Assembly: GCF_002351485.1 (NCBI RefSeq)
Contig: NZ_NWMW01000001.1
Coordinates: 992,001-1,056,000, forward strand
DNA: 64,000 nt
Origin: Sphingomonas spermidinifaciens
GTDB lineage: Bacteria > Pseudomonadota > Alphaproteobacteria > Sphingomonadales > Sphingomonadaceae
Direction: 5' to 3'
Shown: one piece after another, positions 55,167 through 63,559 of the stretch
Position numbering within the stretch: the stretch's first letter is position 1
Layout: the number at the start of each line of letters is the position of its first letter
Made by a program: the position numbers and the translations under genes
Notes under the pieces: model-generated
Told to the model about the DNA's origin: nothing
Seen by the model: the letters and a program-made list of their open reading frames with translations, nothing else
The model's database searches: none

Positions 55167-57478
55167 CGGCGTTGCTCCAGACGGGCGCCGACCGCGGCGA
55201 GAAGGCCCGCCCGGTCATAGCGATGGATGGCGTCGCCGCAGCGCGCGGCGGCGGGATCGGTGACGAGGCGGACGATCGCGGCGCCCGCCGGCGCGGGCAG
55301 GTCGCCCGCCGCATCGAGACGGATGACGACATCGGCCGTTTCACCCTCGCCCAGCCGCGCCGCGACGCGCCAGCCGGCACCGCGCAGCATCGGCGCGAGG
55401 AAGGTCGCCATCCAGCCGCCCTCGCCCTCGTCGAGCAGCGCCAGCGGCTTGCGCTCGGCAGCGGCGACATCGGCATGGCCGGCGAGCAGCCAAAGCGGAT
55501 CGACCAGCTCGACCGGGTCGTCGCCCATCAGCGCCACGCCGGCGATCGCGCCGGGCTCGGCCGGTGCGGCAAGATCCGCGGGCAGGCGGACGATATCGCT
55601 CGCCTCGGCGATGGCATAGGCGACCTCGGTTGATCCGTCGCGCAGCCGCAACGCCGCAAACGCGCCCTCGGGCAGCTCGCCAAGCGCCGCGAGCGGGATG
55701 AGCGCGCCGTCGAGCAGCAGCCGCAGCCGCCCGCCCGCACGATGCAGTTGATGCGCCGCGACCGGCTCGATCCGGTCGATCGCACCGAGCGGCAGCGCAC
55801 GAAGCACGCCGTCGAGGTCGCGAAAGGTGAGCACCTCAATTCCGGGCGTCTCGCCGACCTCCTCAACCTTGGCGACCGCGGCCTCGCGCCGGAAGTTCAC
55901 GCCCGCGCGGTGAGCGACGCCGGCGCAGTCGATCAGCAGCATCGGGCGGCCGCTGTCGGGCAGCGCCTGTCCGGCGTAGATGCCCGCGCTCATCACCGGC
56001 GGAGCGGCGGGCTTGGTAACGAGCTCCTCATGGTCGAGCACGTCGTCGACGCCGATCACCAGCGCGCCCGGTCCGACATTGGCGATGACGAGCATCGATG
56101 GATGCCGGCCCTGCGCGGGCACGCCGAGCAGGGCGGCGAGCGAAACCATCGGTAGCCGCCGGCCGCGGATCATCGCCACCCGCTGCCCGCCAAGCGTGTC
56201 GAGCTCGACGCCCGCGGCATGCGCGGCGACGATCTCCTCGATCACGCCGCGCGGAATGGCGAAGCGGTGGCCGGCGACGGCGACGATGATCGTCGACAGG
56301 ATCGACAGGGTGAGCGGCACGTGGATGGCGACGCGCAGGCCGCGGCCGGGGGTCGAATCGAGCTCGATCCGGCCGCCGATGCCGTCGATCGCCGCGCGGA
56401 CCACGTCCATGCCGACGCCGCGGCCCGACACGGCGGTTACGCCGTCCTTGGTGCTGAGTCCGGGTTCGAACACCAGTTCCAGCTTGTCGCGTTCGGGCAG
56501 CGCGCGCAGCACGCGCTCGTCGCGGCCCGCGGTGACCAGCTTGGCGATGACGCGGTCGGTATCGATGCCGTGGCCGTCGTCGGTCACCTCGACCACGATC
56601 TGGTTGCCCGCCTGCCGCGCGGCGACGGTCAGGCGGCCGATCTCGGGCTTGCCTGCGGCGAGACGGGTGGCAGCGTCCTCGATCCCGTGGTCGATCGAAT
56701 TGCGGATGATGTGGACCAGGGGGTCGCGCATCACCTCGATCATCTCGCGGTCGAGCTCGACATCGCTGCCCTCGATCTCGAGGACGACGCGCTTGTCCAC
56801 CGACGCGGCGGTATCGCGGACGAGGCGCGGGAGCGCAGAGAAGAGCGCGTCGATCTTCTGCATCCGCGTGCGTGTGACAGTGTCGCGCATCTCGGCGACA
56901 GTCGCCGACAGGCGCTCGAGCGCCGCCTCGGCACTCGGATCGACCTCGCCCGCACGCAGGCGGCGGGCCAGTTCGTTGCGAGCGAGCACCATGTCGGACA
57001 TGCCGCTCATCATCCGGTCGAGCAGGTCGACACCCAGCCGCACGCTGCGCATCGGCGCGCGCGCGGCGACAGGGCTGGCGGGGGCGGCAGGTGTTTCGAG
57101 GACAGGCGCGGCGCTGCCGTCGAGCGCGGCGATCAACAGGTCCTCGCCCCCGTCGTCGAGCGGCGTGCCGCGGTCCATCGCATCGACGATCTCGGAAATG
57201 CGGTCGACGATCGCGAGTACCGCGTCGACCAGCGCACGGTCGGGCACGCGCTTGCCGTCGCGGACTTCGGCGAGCGCATCCTCGGCGGCGTGGGCCAGGC
57301 GTTCGAGGCGCGGCAGGTCAAGGAATCCGCAGCTGCCCTTTACCGTGTGGACGAAGCGAAAGATGCCGTCGAGGCGGCCGCGATCGCCGGGGGCGGCTTC
57401 CCACGCGACAATCTCGCCGGCGAGCGCCTCGGCGGTCTCGCGCGTCTCTGCGATAAATTCCTGCAACAGGTCGTCCAT
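55163..57478 (-). CDS. cheA: Chemotaxis histidine kinase CheA
   Basis: 771-aa sensor kinase. P1 HPt domain with RFVHTVKGSCGF (phosphorylated His44); no recognisable P2 docking domain, only a short Ala/Pro linker (about 120-145); P3 dimerisation (LLDRMMSGMSDMVLARNEL); P4 kinase with HIIRNSIDHGIE (N box), VTDDGHGID (G1) and GRGVGMDVVRAAID (G2). Then two CheW-like regulatory domains, and a C-terminal segment (about 680-771) that looks like a receiver domain without a clear phospho-acceptor Asp. No ribosome-site conflict at ATG 57478. A CtrA-type box lies 45 nt upstream. Confidence 0.95.
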   Translation of the reverse strand: MDDLLQEFIAETRETAEALAGEIVAWEAAPGDRGRLDGIFRFVHTVKGSCGFLDLPRLERLAHAAEDALAEVRDGKRVPDRALVDAVLAIVDRISEIVDAMDRGTPLDDGGEDLLIAALDGSAAPVLETPAAPASPVAARAPMRSVRLGVDLLDRMMSGMSDMVLARNELARRLRAGEVDPSAEAALERLSATVAEMRDTVTRTRMQKIDALFSALPRLVRDTAASVDKRVVLEIEGSDVELDREMIEVMRDPLVHIIRNSIDHGIEDAATRLAAGKPEIGRLTVAARQAGNQIVVEVTDDGHGIDTDRVIAKLVTAGRDERVLRALPERDKLELVFEPGLSTKDGVTAVSGRGVGMDVVRAAIDGIGGRIELDSTPGRGLRVAIHVPLTLSILSTIIVAVAGHRFAIPRGVIEEIVAAHAAGVELDTLGGQRVAMIRGRRLPMVSLAALLGVPAQGRHPSMLVIANVGPGALVIGVDDVLDHEELVTKPAAPPVMSAGIYAGQALPDSGRPMLLIDCAGVAHRAGVNFRREAAVAKVEEVGETPGIEVLTFRDLDGVLRALPLGAIDRIEPVAAHQLHRAGGRLRLLLDGALIPLAALGELPEGAFAALRLRDGSTEVAYAIAEASDIVRLPADLAAPAEPGAIAGVALMGDDPVELVDPLWLLAGHADVAAAERKPLALLDEGEGGWMATFLAPMLRGAGWRVAARLGEGETADVVIRLDAAGDLPAPAGAAIVRLVTDPAAARCGDAIHRYDRAGLLAAVGARLEQRR

Positions 57479-57522
57479 GGTCCCCCGCCCGTACCGGCGG
57501 CGCGACCCTGGCGCGGTTCAGG

Positions 57523-57537
57523 TTAAGGCGGGGTTAG
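57523..57537. promoter_or_regulatory. CtrA-type binding site upstream of cheA
   Basis: TTAA-GGCGGGG-TTAG: TTAA-N7-TTAA with one mismatch, the CtrA consensus spacing. It is 45 nt upstream of cheA. CtrA controls motility and chemotaxis in many alphaproteobacteria, and the neighbouring chpT gene encodes part of the CtrA phosphorelay. Confidence 0.55.
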
Positions 57538-57645
57538 AGACGTTCGGGAAATCGGCCAAGCGCGAGTTCGAGCGCGGAATCAGCGATCCGCCACGATCTT
57601 CCCGTCACTCCAGACTTGATCGGGGGTGCCGATGAATTGCTGCCT

Positions 57646-58290
57646 CTAGCCCTGCCCGAAGTGCGCGCCGAACAGCAGCACCTCGGCCTCGGGCGGGGAG
57701 ACCTGGAGCGAACCGCCACTCTCGGCCACAAGGCTCTGGACGAGATGCGCTGCCGCCGAGCGCGGGGTAAGTCCGTCGACGGGCAACTCGCCCTCGAGCG
57801 CATTGCGCAGTTCCGGGTCGAGCACGATGCGCGGGCCGTCGGCGCGCACGACGATCTCGACGCGCTCGCCGTCCGCCTCGGCGCCGATGTCGAGCCGACC
57901 GCCGCGCACCAGCGCGTCACCGGCGATCAGCGCGAGGTTGAGCAGCACCTTGATCGCCGGCTTGGGCAACTGCCCCGCCTCGATCATCCAGCCGAGCTGG
58001 AGCCGCTGGTTGTCGACGAACAGCCCCTCGATCGCCGCCTTCGCCTCGCGGGTATCCACCATCTCGCCGAAACCGCCCGCGGCGCCGAAGGCGAGGCGGA
58101 AGAACTTCAGCTTGTTGGCCGAGGCCCGCGCACTGTCGGCAAGCAGTTCGAGGCAGCGGGCGCGCATTTCCGGATCATGCTCGTCGGCGAGCAGTTCGAG
58201 CCCGTTGTTGAGCGCGCCCACCGGGCTGAGCAGGTCGTGACACAGGCGCGAGCACAGAAGGCTCGCAAACTCGGTGGGACTGGTCGGCAA
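57646..58290 (-). CDS. chpT: Histidine phosphotransferase ChpT
   Basis: 214-aa dimeric phosphotransferase passing phosphate from CckA to CtrA and CpdR. The DHp-like helix holds LLCSRLCHDLLSPVGALNNG, with the phosphorylated His in the CHD motif; the C-terminal half resembles a degenerate kinase ATPase domain ending AEVLLFGAHFGQG. Start choice: TTG 58290 follows AAAGGGGAG by 7 nt, while GTG 58326, twelve codons upstream, lacks a ribosome site. Found next to the che operon in the same orientation. Confidence 0.9.
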   Translation of the reverse strand: MPTSPTEFASLLCSRLCHDLLSPVGALNNGLELLADEHDPEMRARCLELLADSARASANKLKFFRLAFGAAGGFGEMVDTREAKAAIEGLFVDNQRLQLGWMIEAGQLPKPAIKVLLNLALIAGDALVRGGRLDIGAEADGERVEIVVRADGPRIVLDPELRNALEGELPVDGLTPRSAAAHLVQSLVAESGGSLQVSPPEAEVLLFGAHFGQG

Positions 58291-58356
58291 CGAAAGGCTC
58301 CCCTTTGGCAAGGCGCCTTGTGCCACGCCCGCGCTACGCGGCGCAAGGCAAGCGGT

Positions 58357-58770
58357 TCAGTCCGCGGCGAATACCGCCTCGATCGGGTCGAAGCGCCCGT
58401 GCAGCGCACCGTGCGCCACTGCCCGGAAGCAGCGGACAGCACCGCCCGCGACGATCACCCAGACGCGCCCGTCGGGATCGGCCATCGCCGCGTCGGTCGC
58501 CGAGGGCTCGGTCAGACCCGAAGGGTGCGAGTGCCAATAGCCGAGGATCGCCGGCCCGCCCGCCCTTGCCGCCCGGTGTGCGGCAAGGAGGTGCGCGGGA
58601 TCGATCTCGAACCGCTTCGCCGGTTGGGCGGCGACATTTGCGGCGACGGTCGCAACCTCGACAAGGTTGCCCGCGCCGAGCAGCAGGCCGCACGCCTCAA
58701 GTCCGCCTGCCGCAACCGCAGCACCCAGCATGATGGCCTCCGCGCCCCTTGAAATCGTTACACCTGCCAC
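58357..58770 (-). CDS. JAMM/MPN+ metalloprotease-like protein
   Basis: 137-aa single-domain JAB1/MPN protein. The JAMM zinc motif is intact: Glu in LEACGLLLG and HSHPSG, with the downstream Ser and Asp in LTEPSATDAAMAD (HxHPxGxxxxSxxD). Bacterial relatives cleave small protein tags or C-terminal extensions, often with sulphur-carrier systems; none is visible here. The start is GTG 58770, after TAGGT; it diverges from the pseudouridine synthase gene with only 17 nt between starts. Confidence 0.9.
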   Translation of the reverse strand: MAGVTISRGAEAIMLGAAVAAGGLEACGLLLGAGNLVEVATVAANVAAQPAKRFEIDPAHLLAAHRAARAGGPAILGYWHSHPSGLTEPSATDAAMADPDGRVWVIVAGGAVRCFRAVAHGALHGRFDPIEAVFAAD

Positions 58771-58787
58771 CCACTTTACCTACAAGA

Positions 58788-59741
58788 ATGGACCGGGGGG
58801 TTTCCACCATCGAAGCGACGATTTCAGCGGCCGCGGACGGCTGGCGGCTCGATCGTGCGCTCGCCGACGCGGTGCCCAGCCTGTCGCGCGAGCGGCTGAA
58901 GGCGCTGATCGCGGCGGGCGCGGTGGCGGGCGATGCTGGGCCGGTGCGCGATCCCGCGCGCAAGGCGGTGGCGGGCGCGCAGTTCCGCGTCGATGTTCCC
59001 GCCCCGACGCCCGCGCACAACGAGGCGCAGGCAATCGACCTTAGCATCGCGTTCGAGGACGAGCATCTGATCGTCGTCGACAAGCCCGCGGGCCTCGTCG
59101 TCCATCCCGCCGCCGGGAACCTCGACGGCACGCTGGTCAATGCGCTGCTCCACCATTGCGCGGGGCAGCTATCGGGCATCGGCGGCGTCGCGCGGCCGGG
59201 GATCGTCCACCGGATCGACAAGGACACCTCCGGCCTCATCGTCGCGGCCAAGCACGACCGCGCTCACGAGGGGCTGGCGCGGCAGTTCAAGGCGCACAGC
59301 ATCGACCGCCGCTATCTGGCGATCGTCGCCGGTCGCCCGCTGACCGGCAGCGGCACCATCGAGGCGCGGCTCGGCCGGTCGAGCGCCAATCGCAAGAAGA
59401 TGGCGATCGTCGGCGGCGAGGCGGGCAAGCACGCGATCACCCATTGGCGGCTCATGACGGCGCTTACCGACGCGGCTTTGGTCGAATGCCGGCTCGAGAC
59501 CGGACGCACACATCAGGTGCGCGTCCACATGGCCTCGATCGGCCACCCCTTGCTCGGCGATCCGGTGTATGGCAAGAGTAAGGCAGTGCACCGGCCTATC
59601 CTCGAAACTCTGGGTTTCCGCAGGCAGGCGTTGCACGCGACGCGCCTGGGGTTCATCCATCCTGTGACGGGCCACGCCCTGTCCTTTGACAGCGCGATGC
59701 CCGGCGACATGCAGGAACTGTTCAACCGGCTTGTCGTATAG
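58788..59741 (+). CDS. RluA-family 23S rRNA pseudouridine synthase (RluD-like)
   Basis: 317-aa RNA modification enzyme. N-terminal S4 RNA-binding domain (WRLDRALADAVPSLSRERLKALIAAGAV), then the catalytic domain with IVVDKPAGLVVHPAAGN, HRIDKDTSGLIVAAK (catalytic Asp in HRIDKDTSG) and RLETGRTHQVRVHMASIGHPLLGD. The S4 domain and length favour RluC/RluD-type over RluA. ATG 58788 is chosen; a start 13 codons earlier would overlap the divergent JAMM gene. Confidence 0.93.
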   Translation: MDRGVSTIEATISAAADGWRLDRALADAVPSLSRERLKALIAAGAVAGDAGPVRDPARKAVAGAQFRVDVPAPTPAHNEAQAIDLSIAFEDEHLIVVDKPAGLVVHPAAGNLDGTLVNALLHHCAGQLSGIGGVARPGIVHRIDKDTSGLIVAAKHDRAHEGLARQFKAHSIDRRYLAIVAGRPLTGSGTIEARLGRSSANRKKMAIVGGEAGKHAITHWRLMTALTDAALVECRLETGRTHQVRVHMASIGHPLLGDPVYGKSKAVHRPILETLGFRRQALHATRLGFIHPVTGHALSFDSAMPGDMQELFNRLVV

Positions 59742-59754
59742 CCTTAGGGCTGAA

Positions 59755-59784
59755 TTGCCGCGGCGTACCCGCGACAGCGATAAT
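59755..59784 (+). promoter_or_regulatory. Possible rpoH promoter
   Basis: TTGCCG (59755-59760) and GATAAT (59779-59784) with 18-nt spacing lie 27 nt before the rpoH start. Plausible housekeeping-type promoter; hexamer match is moderate. Confidence 0.4.
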
Positions 59785-59810
59785 GCCCCATCGATAAGGG
59801 AGATTTGGTC

Positions 59811-60716
59811 ATGGCAAGCGGCAGCAACGTCCCCGCGACGATCCCCGCGCTCGGCGGCGAGGCGAGCCTTAACCGCTATCTGTCCGAGATCAAGAAATTC
59901 CCGATCTTGAGCCCCGAGCAGGAGTATATGCTCGCCAAGCGCTTTCAGGAGCATCAAGATCCCGAGGCGGCGGCGCAGCTCGTCACCAGCCACCTTCGCC
60001 TCGTCGCCAAGATAGCGATGGGCTATCGCGGCTACGGCCTGCCCGTGTCGGAGCTCATCTCTGAGGGCAATATCGGCCTGATGCAGGGCGTGAAGAAATT
60101 CGAGCCCGACCGCGGCTTCCGCCTCGCCACCTATGCGATGTGGTGGATTCGCGCGAGCATCCAGGAGTTCATCCTGCGCTCGTGGAGCCTCGTGAAGATG
60201 GGCACGACGGCGGCGCAGAAGAAGCTGTTCTTCAACCTTCGCCGGATGAAGGCCAAGCTCGATGCGTTCGAGGACGGCGACCTCCACCCCGACGACGTGG
60301 CGAAGATCGCCAAGGACCTGGGCGTCACCGCCGAGGAAGTCGTCAGCATGAATCGCCGCATGGCGATGGGCGGCGACACCAGCCTCAACGTGCCGATGCG
60401 CGAGGATTCGGAGAGCCAGTGGCAGGACTGGCTCGCCGACGACGAGCCGCTCCAGGATCAGCGCGTCGCCGAGGCGCAGGAGGCGGACGTCCGCCACACA
60501 ATGCTGGTCGAGGCGATGGACGACCTCAACGAGCGCGAGAAGCACATCCTGACCGAGCGCCGCCTGACCGACGATCCCAAGACGCTGGAGGAGCTCAGCC
60601 AGGTCTATGGCGTGTCGCGCGAGCGCGTCCGCCAGATCGAGGTCCGCGCATTTGAGAAGCTGCAGAAGGCGATGATGCGCCTCGCCGGGGAGAAAAGGCT
60701 GCTCGCGGTCGGCTAA
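59811..60716 (+). CDS. rpoH: Heat-shock sigma factor RpoH (sigma-32)
   Basis: 301-aa sigma-70 family factor. Region 2 with FPILSPEQEYMLAKRF, LVTSHLRLVAKIAMGYRGYG, GNIGLMQGVKKFEPDRGFRLATYAMWWIRASIQEFIL; the RpoH box QKKLFFNLRRM; region 4 with LNEREKHILTERRL and YGVSRERVRQIEVRAFEKLQ. ATG 59811 follows AAGGGAG. Many alphaproteobacteria carry more than one rpoH; which one this is cannot be told here. Confidence 0.97.
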   Translation: MASGSNVPATIPALGGEASLNRYLSEIKKFPILSPEQEYMLAKRFQEHQDPEAAAQLVTSHLRLVAKIAMGYRGYGLPVSELISEGNIGLMQGVKKFEPDRGFRLATYAMWWIRASIQEFILRSWSLVKMGTTAAQKKLFFNLRRMKAKLDAFEDGDLHPDDVAKIAKDLGVTAEEVVSMNRRMAMGGDTSLNVPMREDSESQWQDWLADDEPLQDQRVAEAQEADVRHTMLVEAMDDLNEREKHILTERRLTDDPKTLEELSQVYGVSRERVRQIEVRAFEKLQKAMMRLAGEKRLLAVG

Positions 60717-60717
60717 A

Positions 60718-60835
60718 CTCCTCCCGAGCCGGGGGAGGTGGCACGCGAAGCGTGACGGAGGGGGCGGGCCGCAGACAATGCGTTCGTGGCAGCCCCCTCC
60801 ACCGCCCTGCGGCGGCCCTCTTGTCCCGGGGAGGA
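60718..60835. repeat. Palindromic intergenic repeat, sphingomonad REP-like
   Basis: The 118-nt gap after rpoH is built from nested palindromes: outer CTCCTCCC with GGGGAGGA, GGAGGGGGC with GCCCCCTCC, CACGC-GAA-GCGTG and CCGCC-CTGC-GGCGG. The pattern of a CTCCTCCC lead, a GTGACGGAGGGG core and a matching end is a dispersed element familiar from sphingomonad genomes. It could also stop transcription between rpoH and the convergent operon. Confidence 0.75.
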
Positions 60836-61621
60836 TCAGAAGCGTTTCGAGAGCCCCACATACAGCTGCAAATCATCGGCGTCGTCGTTGAGCCCCAGAT
60901 TGGTGCCGGCGTCGAATTGCAGATTGGGGTCGGGCCGCCAGCCGCCCGAGAACGCCAGTACCATCGGCGTCCCCTGCCCCGCCGGGTCGTCGTCGCGATC
61001 GACCGCCAGCTCGATTCCGAACAGATGCGTTTCAAAATCCGCGGTCAGCCCCGTCACAAGCCCGTAAGCGAGGTGCCGCCCGCGCCGGTCCTGATCGACC
61101 TCCGCAGCGATGCTTGGAGTAAGGCCGAGCGACAGCGGCCCGCCCAGATCGACCTCGACCGGCACCAAGAGGCTCGCTGACCAGTCGCCCGCGCCGATCG
61201 CCGCGCCGCCGAGCGGCAACGTCGCGCGGCCGAGGACCGACAGGGCAACGCCATCGCCGTCGACCACCCCCTTGAGCACCCCGACCGTCACGTCGCCGAT
61301 CCCGGAGACGCTTTCGACCGCTCCGTCCATTCGCCCGCGCACATGGCCGAACGCGGTCCAGCCGAGTTGCAGCTCGGTGCCGCCGCCGATGCCGATCCGC
61401 GTCAGCACGTCGCCCGCGACGATCGTGTCGGTCCGCGCGCCGCCCTCGCGATCGAGCGTCCAGCTCACCGCGCCGAGTTCGGCCACGACGCGGCCCCGCT
61501 CGGTCACACAGGGCGGCGTGCCGACGCCCGGCCGGTCGGCGCAGATCGGCTCGTCCTGCGCGGGCGCGGGTGCGGCAACCGCGGTCAGCGCCGCCAGTAG
61601 CGGAAGATCACGCCTCTTCAC
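60836..61621 (-). CDS. Outer-membrane beta-barrel protein (MetA-pathway phenol-degradation/transporter-like)
   Basis: 261-aa exported protein. Signal peptide about 1-21; mature N-terminus with DEPICADRPGVGTPPCVTERGRVVAELG (two Cys); then alternating beta strands and a C-terminal Phe (LQLYVGLSKRF), as in barrel proteins. Resembles the PF13557 putative outer-membrane family. GTG start at 61621 lies inside the gspE 3' end (14-nt overlap), so it is the last gene of the gsp transcript. A link to secretion is inferred from this coupling only. Confidence 0.8.
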   Translation of the reverse strand: MKRRDLPLLAALTAVAAPAPAQDEPICADRPGVGTPPCVTERGRVVAELGAVSWTLDREGGARTDTIVAGDVLTRIGIGGGTELQLGWTAFGHVRGRMDGAVESVSGIGDVTVGVLKGVVDGDGVALSVLGRATLPLGGAAIGAGDWSASLLVPVEVDLGGPLSLGLTPSIAAEVDQDRRGRHLAYGLVTGLTADFETHLFGIELAVDRDDDPAGQGTPMVLAFSGGWRPDPNLQFDAGTNLGLNDDADDLQLYVGLSKRF

Positions 61622-63065
61622 GGGTCACGCGCGCGACTTCCTCGACCGTGGTCAGCCCCGCGCGCAGCTTGGCGATGCCGTCGTCGAGCAGCGACGGATT
61701 GTCCCCCCGCGCGTGGCGCTCGAGCTCGGCCTCCGACGCGCCGTCATGGATCATCGCCTGAAAGCGGTCATCGATCGCTACGACCTCGTACAGCCCCGCA
61801 CGCCCGCGATAGCCGTCGCCGTGGCACGCCTCGCAGCCCTCGGCGCGCCAGATGGCCTCGCCAGGCGAAAGCCCGCCGCCGACCAGCGCCACGTCGCCCG
61901 GCGTCGCCACGTCTTCCCGCCGACAAGTCGGGCACAGTCGCCGCACCAGCCGCTGCGCGCACAGCCCCACGACCATCGGCGCCAGCAGATAGCGCTCGAC
62001 CCCCATGTCGATCAGCCGCGTCACCGAACCAACCGCCGAATTGGTATGGAGCGTCGAGAGCACGAAATGCCCCGTCATCGCCGACCGTACCGCGACCTGC
62101 GCGGTTTCCTGATCGCGGATCTCGCCCACCATGATGACGTCCGGGTCCTGGCGCAGGATCGCGCGGAGGCCGCGGGCAAAAGTCATGTCGGTGCGCGGGT
62201 TGACCTGCGTCTGGGCGATGCCGGCCAGTTCATATTCGATCGGGTCCTCGACCGTCATCACGTTGCGCTTGCGGTCATTGAGGCGGGTGAGCGCGGTGTA
62301 GAGCGTCGTTGTCTTGCCCGAGCCGGTGGGCCCGGTGACGAGCAGGATGCCGTGCGGCCGCTCCAGCAATCGCGTGAACACGTTGCGATCGCGTTCGCTC
62401 ATCCCGAGACTGGCGAGGTCGAGCGTCATCGACCCGCGTTCAAGCAGGCGCATCACCACCCGCTCGCCATGCTGAGTCGGGATGGTCGAGACGCGCGCAT
62501 CGACATCGTGCCCGCCGATGCGCAGCGTCACGCGCCCGTCCTGCGGCACGCGCTTCTCGGCGATATCGAGCTTGGCCATCACCTTGATGCGGCTGACGAG
62601 CAGGGGCGCGAGCGCCCGCTGCGGCTCGACGATGTCGCGCAGCACGCCATCGATGCGGAAACGGACCACGAGGCGCTTCTCCTGCGTCTCGACATGCACG
62701 TCCGACGCGCCTTCCTTGATCGCCTCCAGCAGCAGCGCGTTGATGAGGCGGATGACGGGCGAATCGTCACGGCTGTCGAGCAGGTCATCGACCGCAGCCG
62801 CTGAATCGGCCAGCGCGGCAAGGTCGGTGCCGTCGATCTCGAAATCCGCCGCCTGCGCCGCGCGATCACCGTACGAGGCACCAAGCGCGGCATCGAATGC
62901 GTCGTCGCCGACGGGCACCAGCCGCGCGGCGGGGGCGATGCGTTGCACTTCCAAGAGCGCGTCGAGCGGGGCACCGGTGCGATAGACGCATTCCGCGCCA
63001 TCGGAACTCTCGCGCAGGACGACGCCGTGGCGGCGCGCGAAACTGTAAGGGAGCATCGCGGTCAT
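61608..63065 (-). CDS. gspE: Type II secretion ATPase GspE
   Basis: 485-aa hexameric ATPase driving the type II pseudopilus. Seen: N-terminal domain, then INALLLEAIKEGASDVHVET, the Walker A loop LVTGPTGSGKTTTLYTAL, Asp box RNVMTVEDPIEY, Walker B-type LRAILRQDPDVIMVGEIRD, His box STLHTNSAVGSVTRL, and the four-Cys zinc site (CPTC and CEAC pairs). The ATGA overlap joins it to gspM. Confidence 0.96.
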   Translation of the reverse strand: MTAMLPYSFARRHGVVLRESSDGAECVYRTGAPLDALLEVQRIAPAARLVPVGDDAFDAALGASYGDRAAQAADFEIDGTDLAALADSAAAVDDLLDSRDDSPVIRLINALLLEAIKEGASDVHVETQEKRLVVRFRIDGVLRDIVEPQRALAPLLVSRIKVMAKLDIAEKRVPQDGRVTLRIGGHDVDARVSTIPTQHGERVVMRLLERGSMTLDLASLGMSERDRNVFTRLLERPHGILLVTGPTGSGKTTTLYTALTRLNDRKRNVMTVEDPIEYELAGIAQTQVNPRTDMTFARGLRAILRQDPDVIMVGEIRDQETAQVAVRSAMTGHFVLSTLHTNSAVGSVTRLIDMGVERYLLAPMVVGLCAQRLVRRLCPTCRREDVATPGDVALVGGGLSPGEAIWRAEGCEACHGDGYRGRAGLYEVVAIDDRFQAMIHDGASEAELERHARGDNPSLLDDGIAKLRAGLTTVEEVARVTREEA

Positions 63066-63559
63066 GGCGCGAAGCTGATCTGCGCCTCGACCATGCCGAC
63101 GGTCGGGCGTTTGACGATACGCGCGGACGTGACGGCAAGGCCGGAGGAGCGGTTCACGTCGGCGAGCCAGTTGATCACCTTGGCATACTCCCCCTCGGCG
63201 ACGACCGCACGCACGCCGTTGCCCGCGGGCTCGACCGCAACGGACAGCGCCTGTGCCTGCGCCGCGGCCTGGACGATCTCGGCCGGGCTGCCGGTGCGGC
63301 GCTGGCCCGGCGACGGCGGCTGGAGCGTGCCGGCAGCGCGGATGCGGGCGGAAAGCGTTTCGTAGGTACGGATATCGGCCTGTGCCTCGGCCCGTGCGGC
63401 CTGAAGCGGCTTTACCACGCCATAGACCAGCACCGCACCCGCCAAGAGCACGCCAAGCACGGTCAGCAGCACGCGCTCACGCTGAGAAAGCGTTGCCCAC
63501 CATGCCTCGAACCGGGCAATGGCGGCGTCCAGCCGGGGATCGCGAAGCTCGATCTTCAT
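63062..63559 (-). CDS. gspM: Type II secretion protein GspM
   Basis: 165-aa bitopic inner-membrane protein. Cytoplasmic N-terminus with WWATLSQRERVLL, one span (about 30-50, LLTVLGVLLAGAVLVYGVV), a periplasmic helical stretch (ARAEAQADIRTYETLSARI) and a ferredoxin-like domain at the C-terminus. It pairs with GspL. Overlaps gspL and gspE by 4 nt each, so the order here is L-M-E rather than the common E-to-M order. Confidence 0.9.
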   Translation of the reverse strand: MKIELRDPRLDAAIARFEAWWATLSQRERVLLTVLGVLLAGAVLVYGVVKPLQAARAEAQADIRTYETLSARIRAAGTLQPPSPGQRRTGSPAEIVQAAAQAQALSVAVEPAGNGVRAVVAEGEYAKVINWLADVNRSSGLAVTSARIVKRPTVGMVEAQISFAP

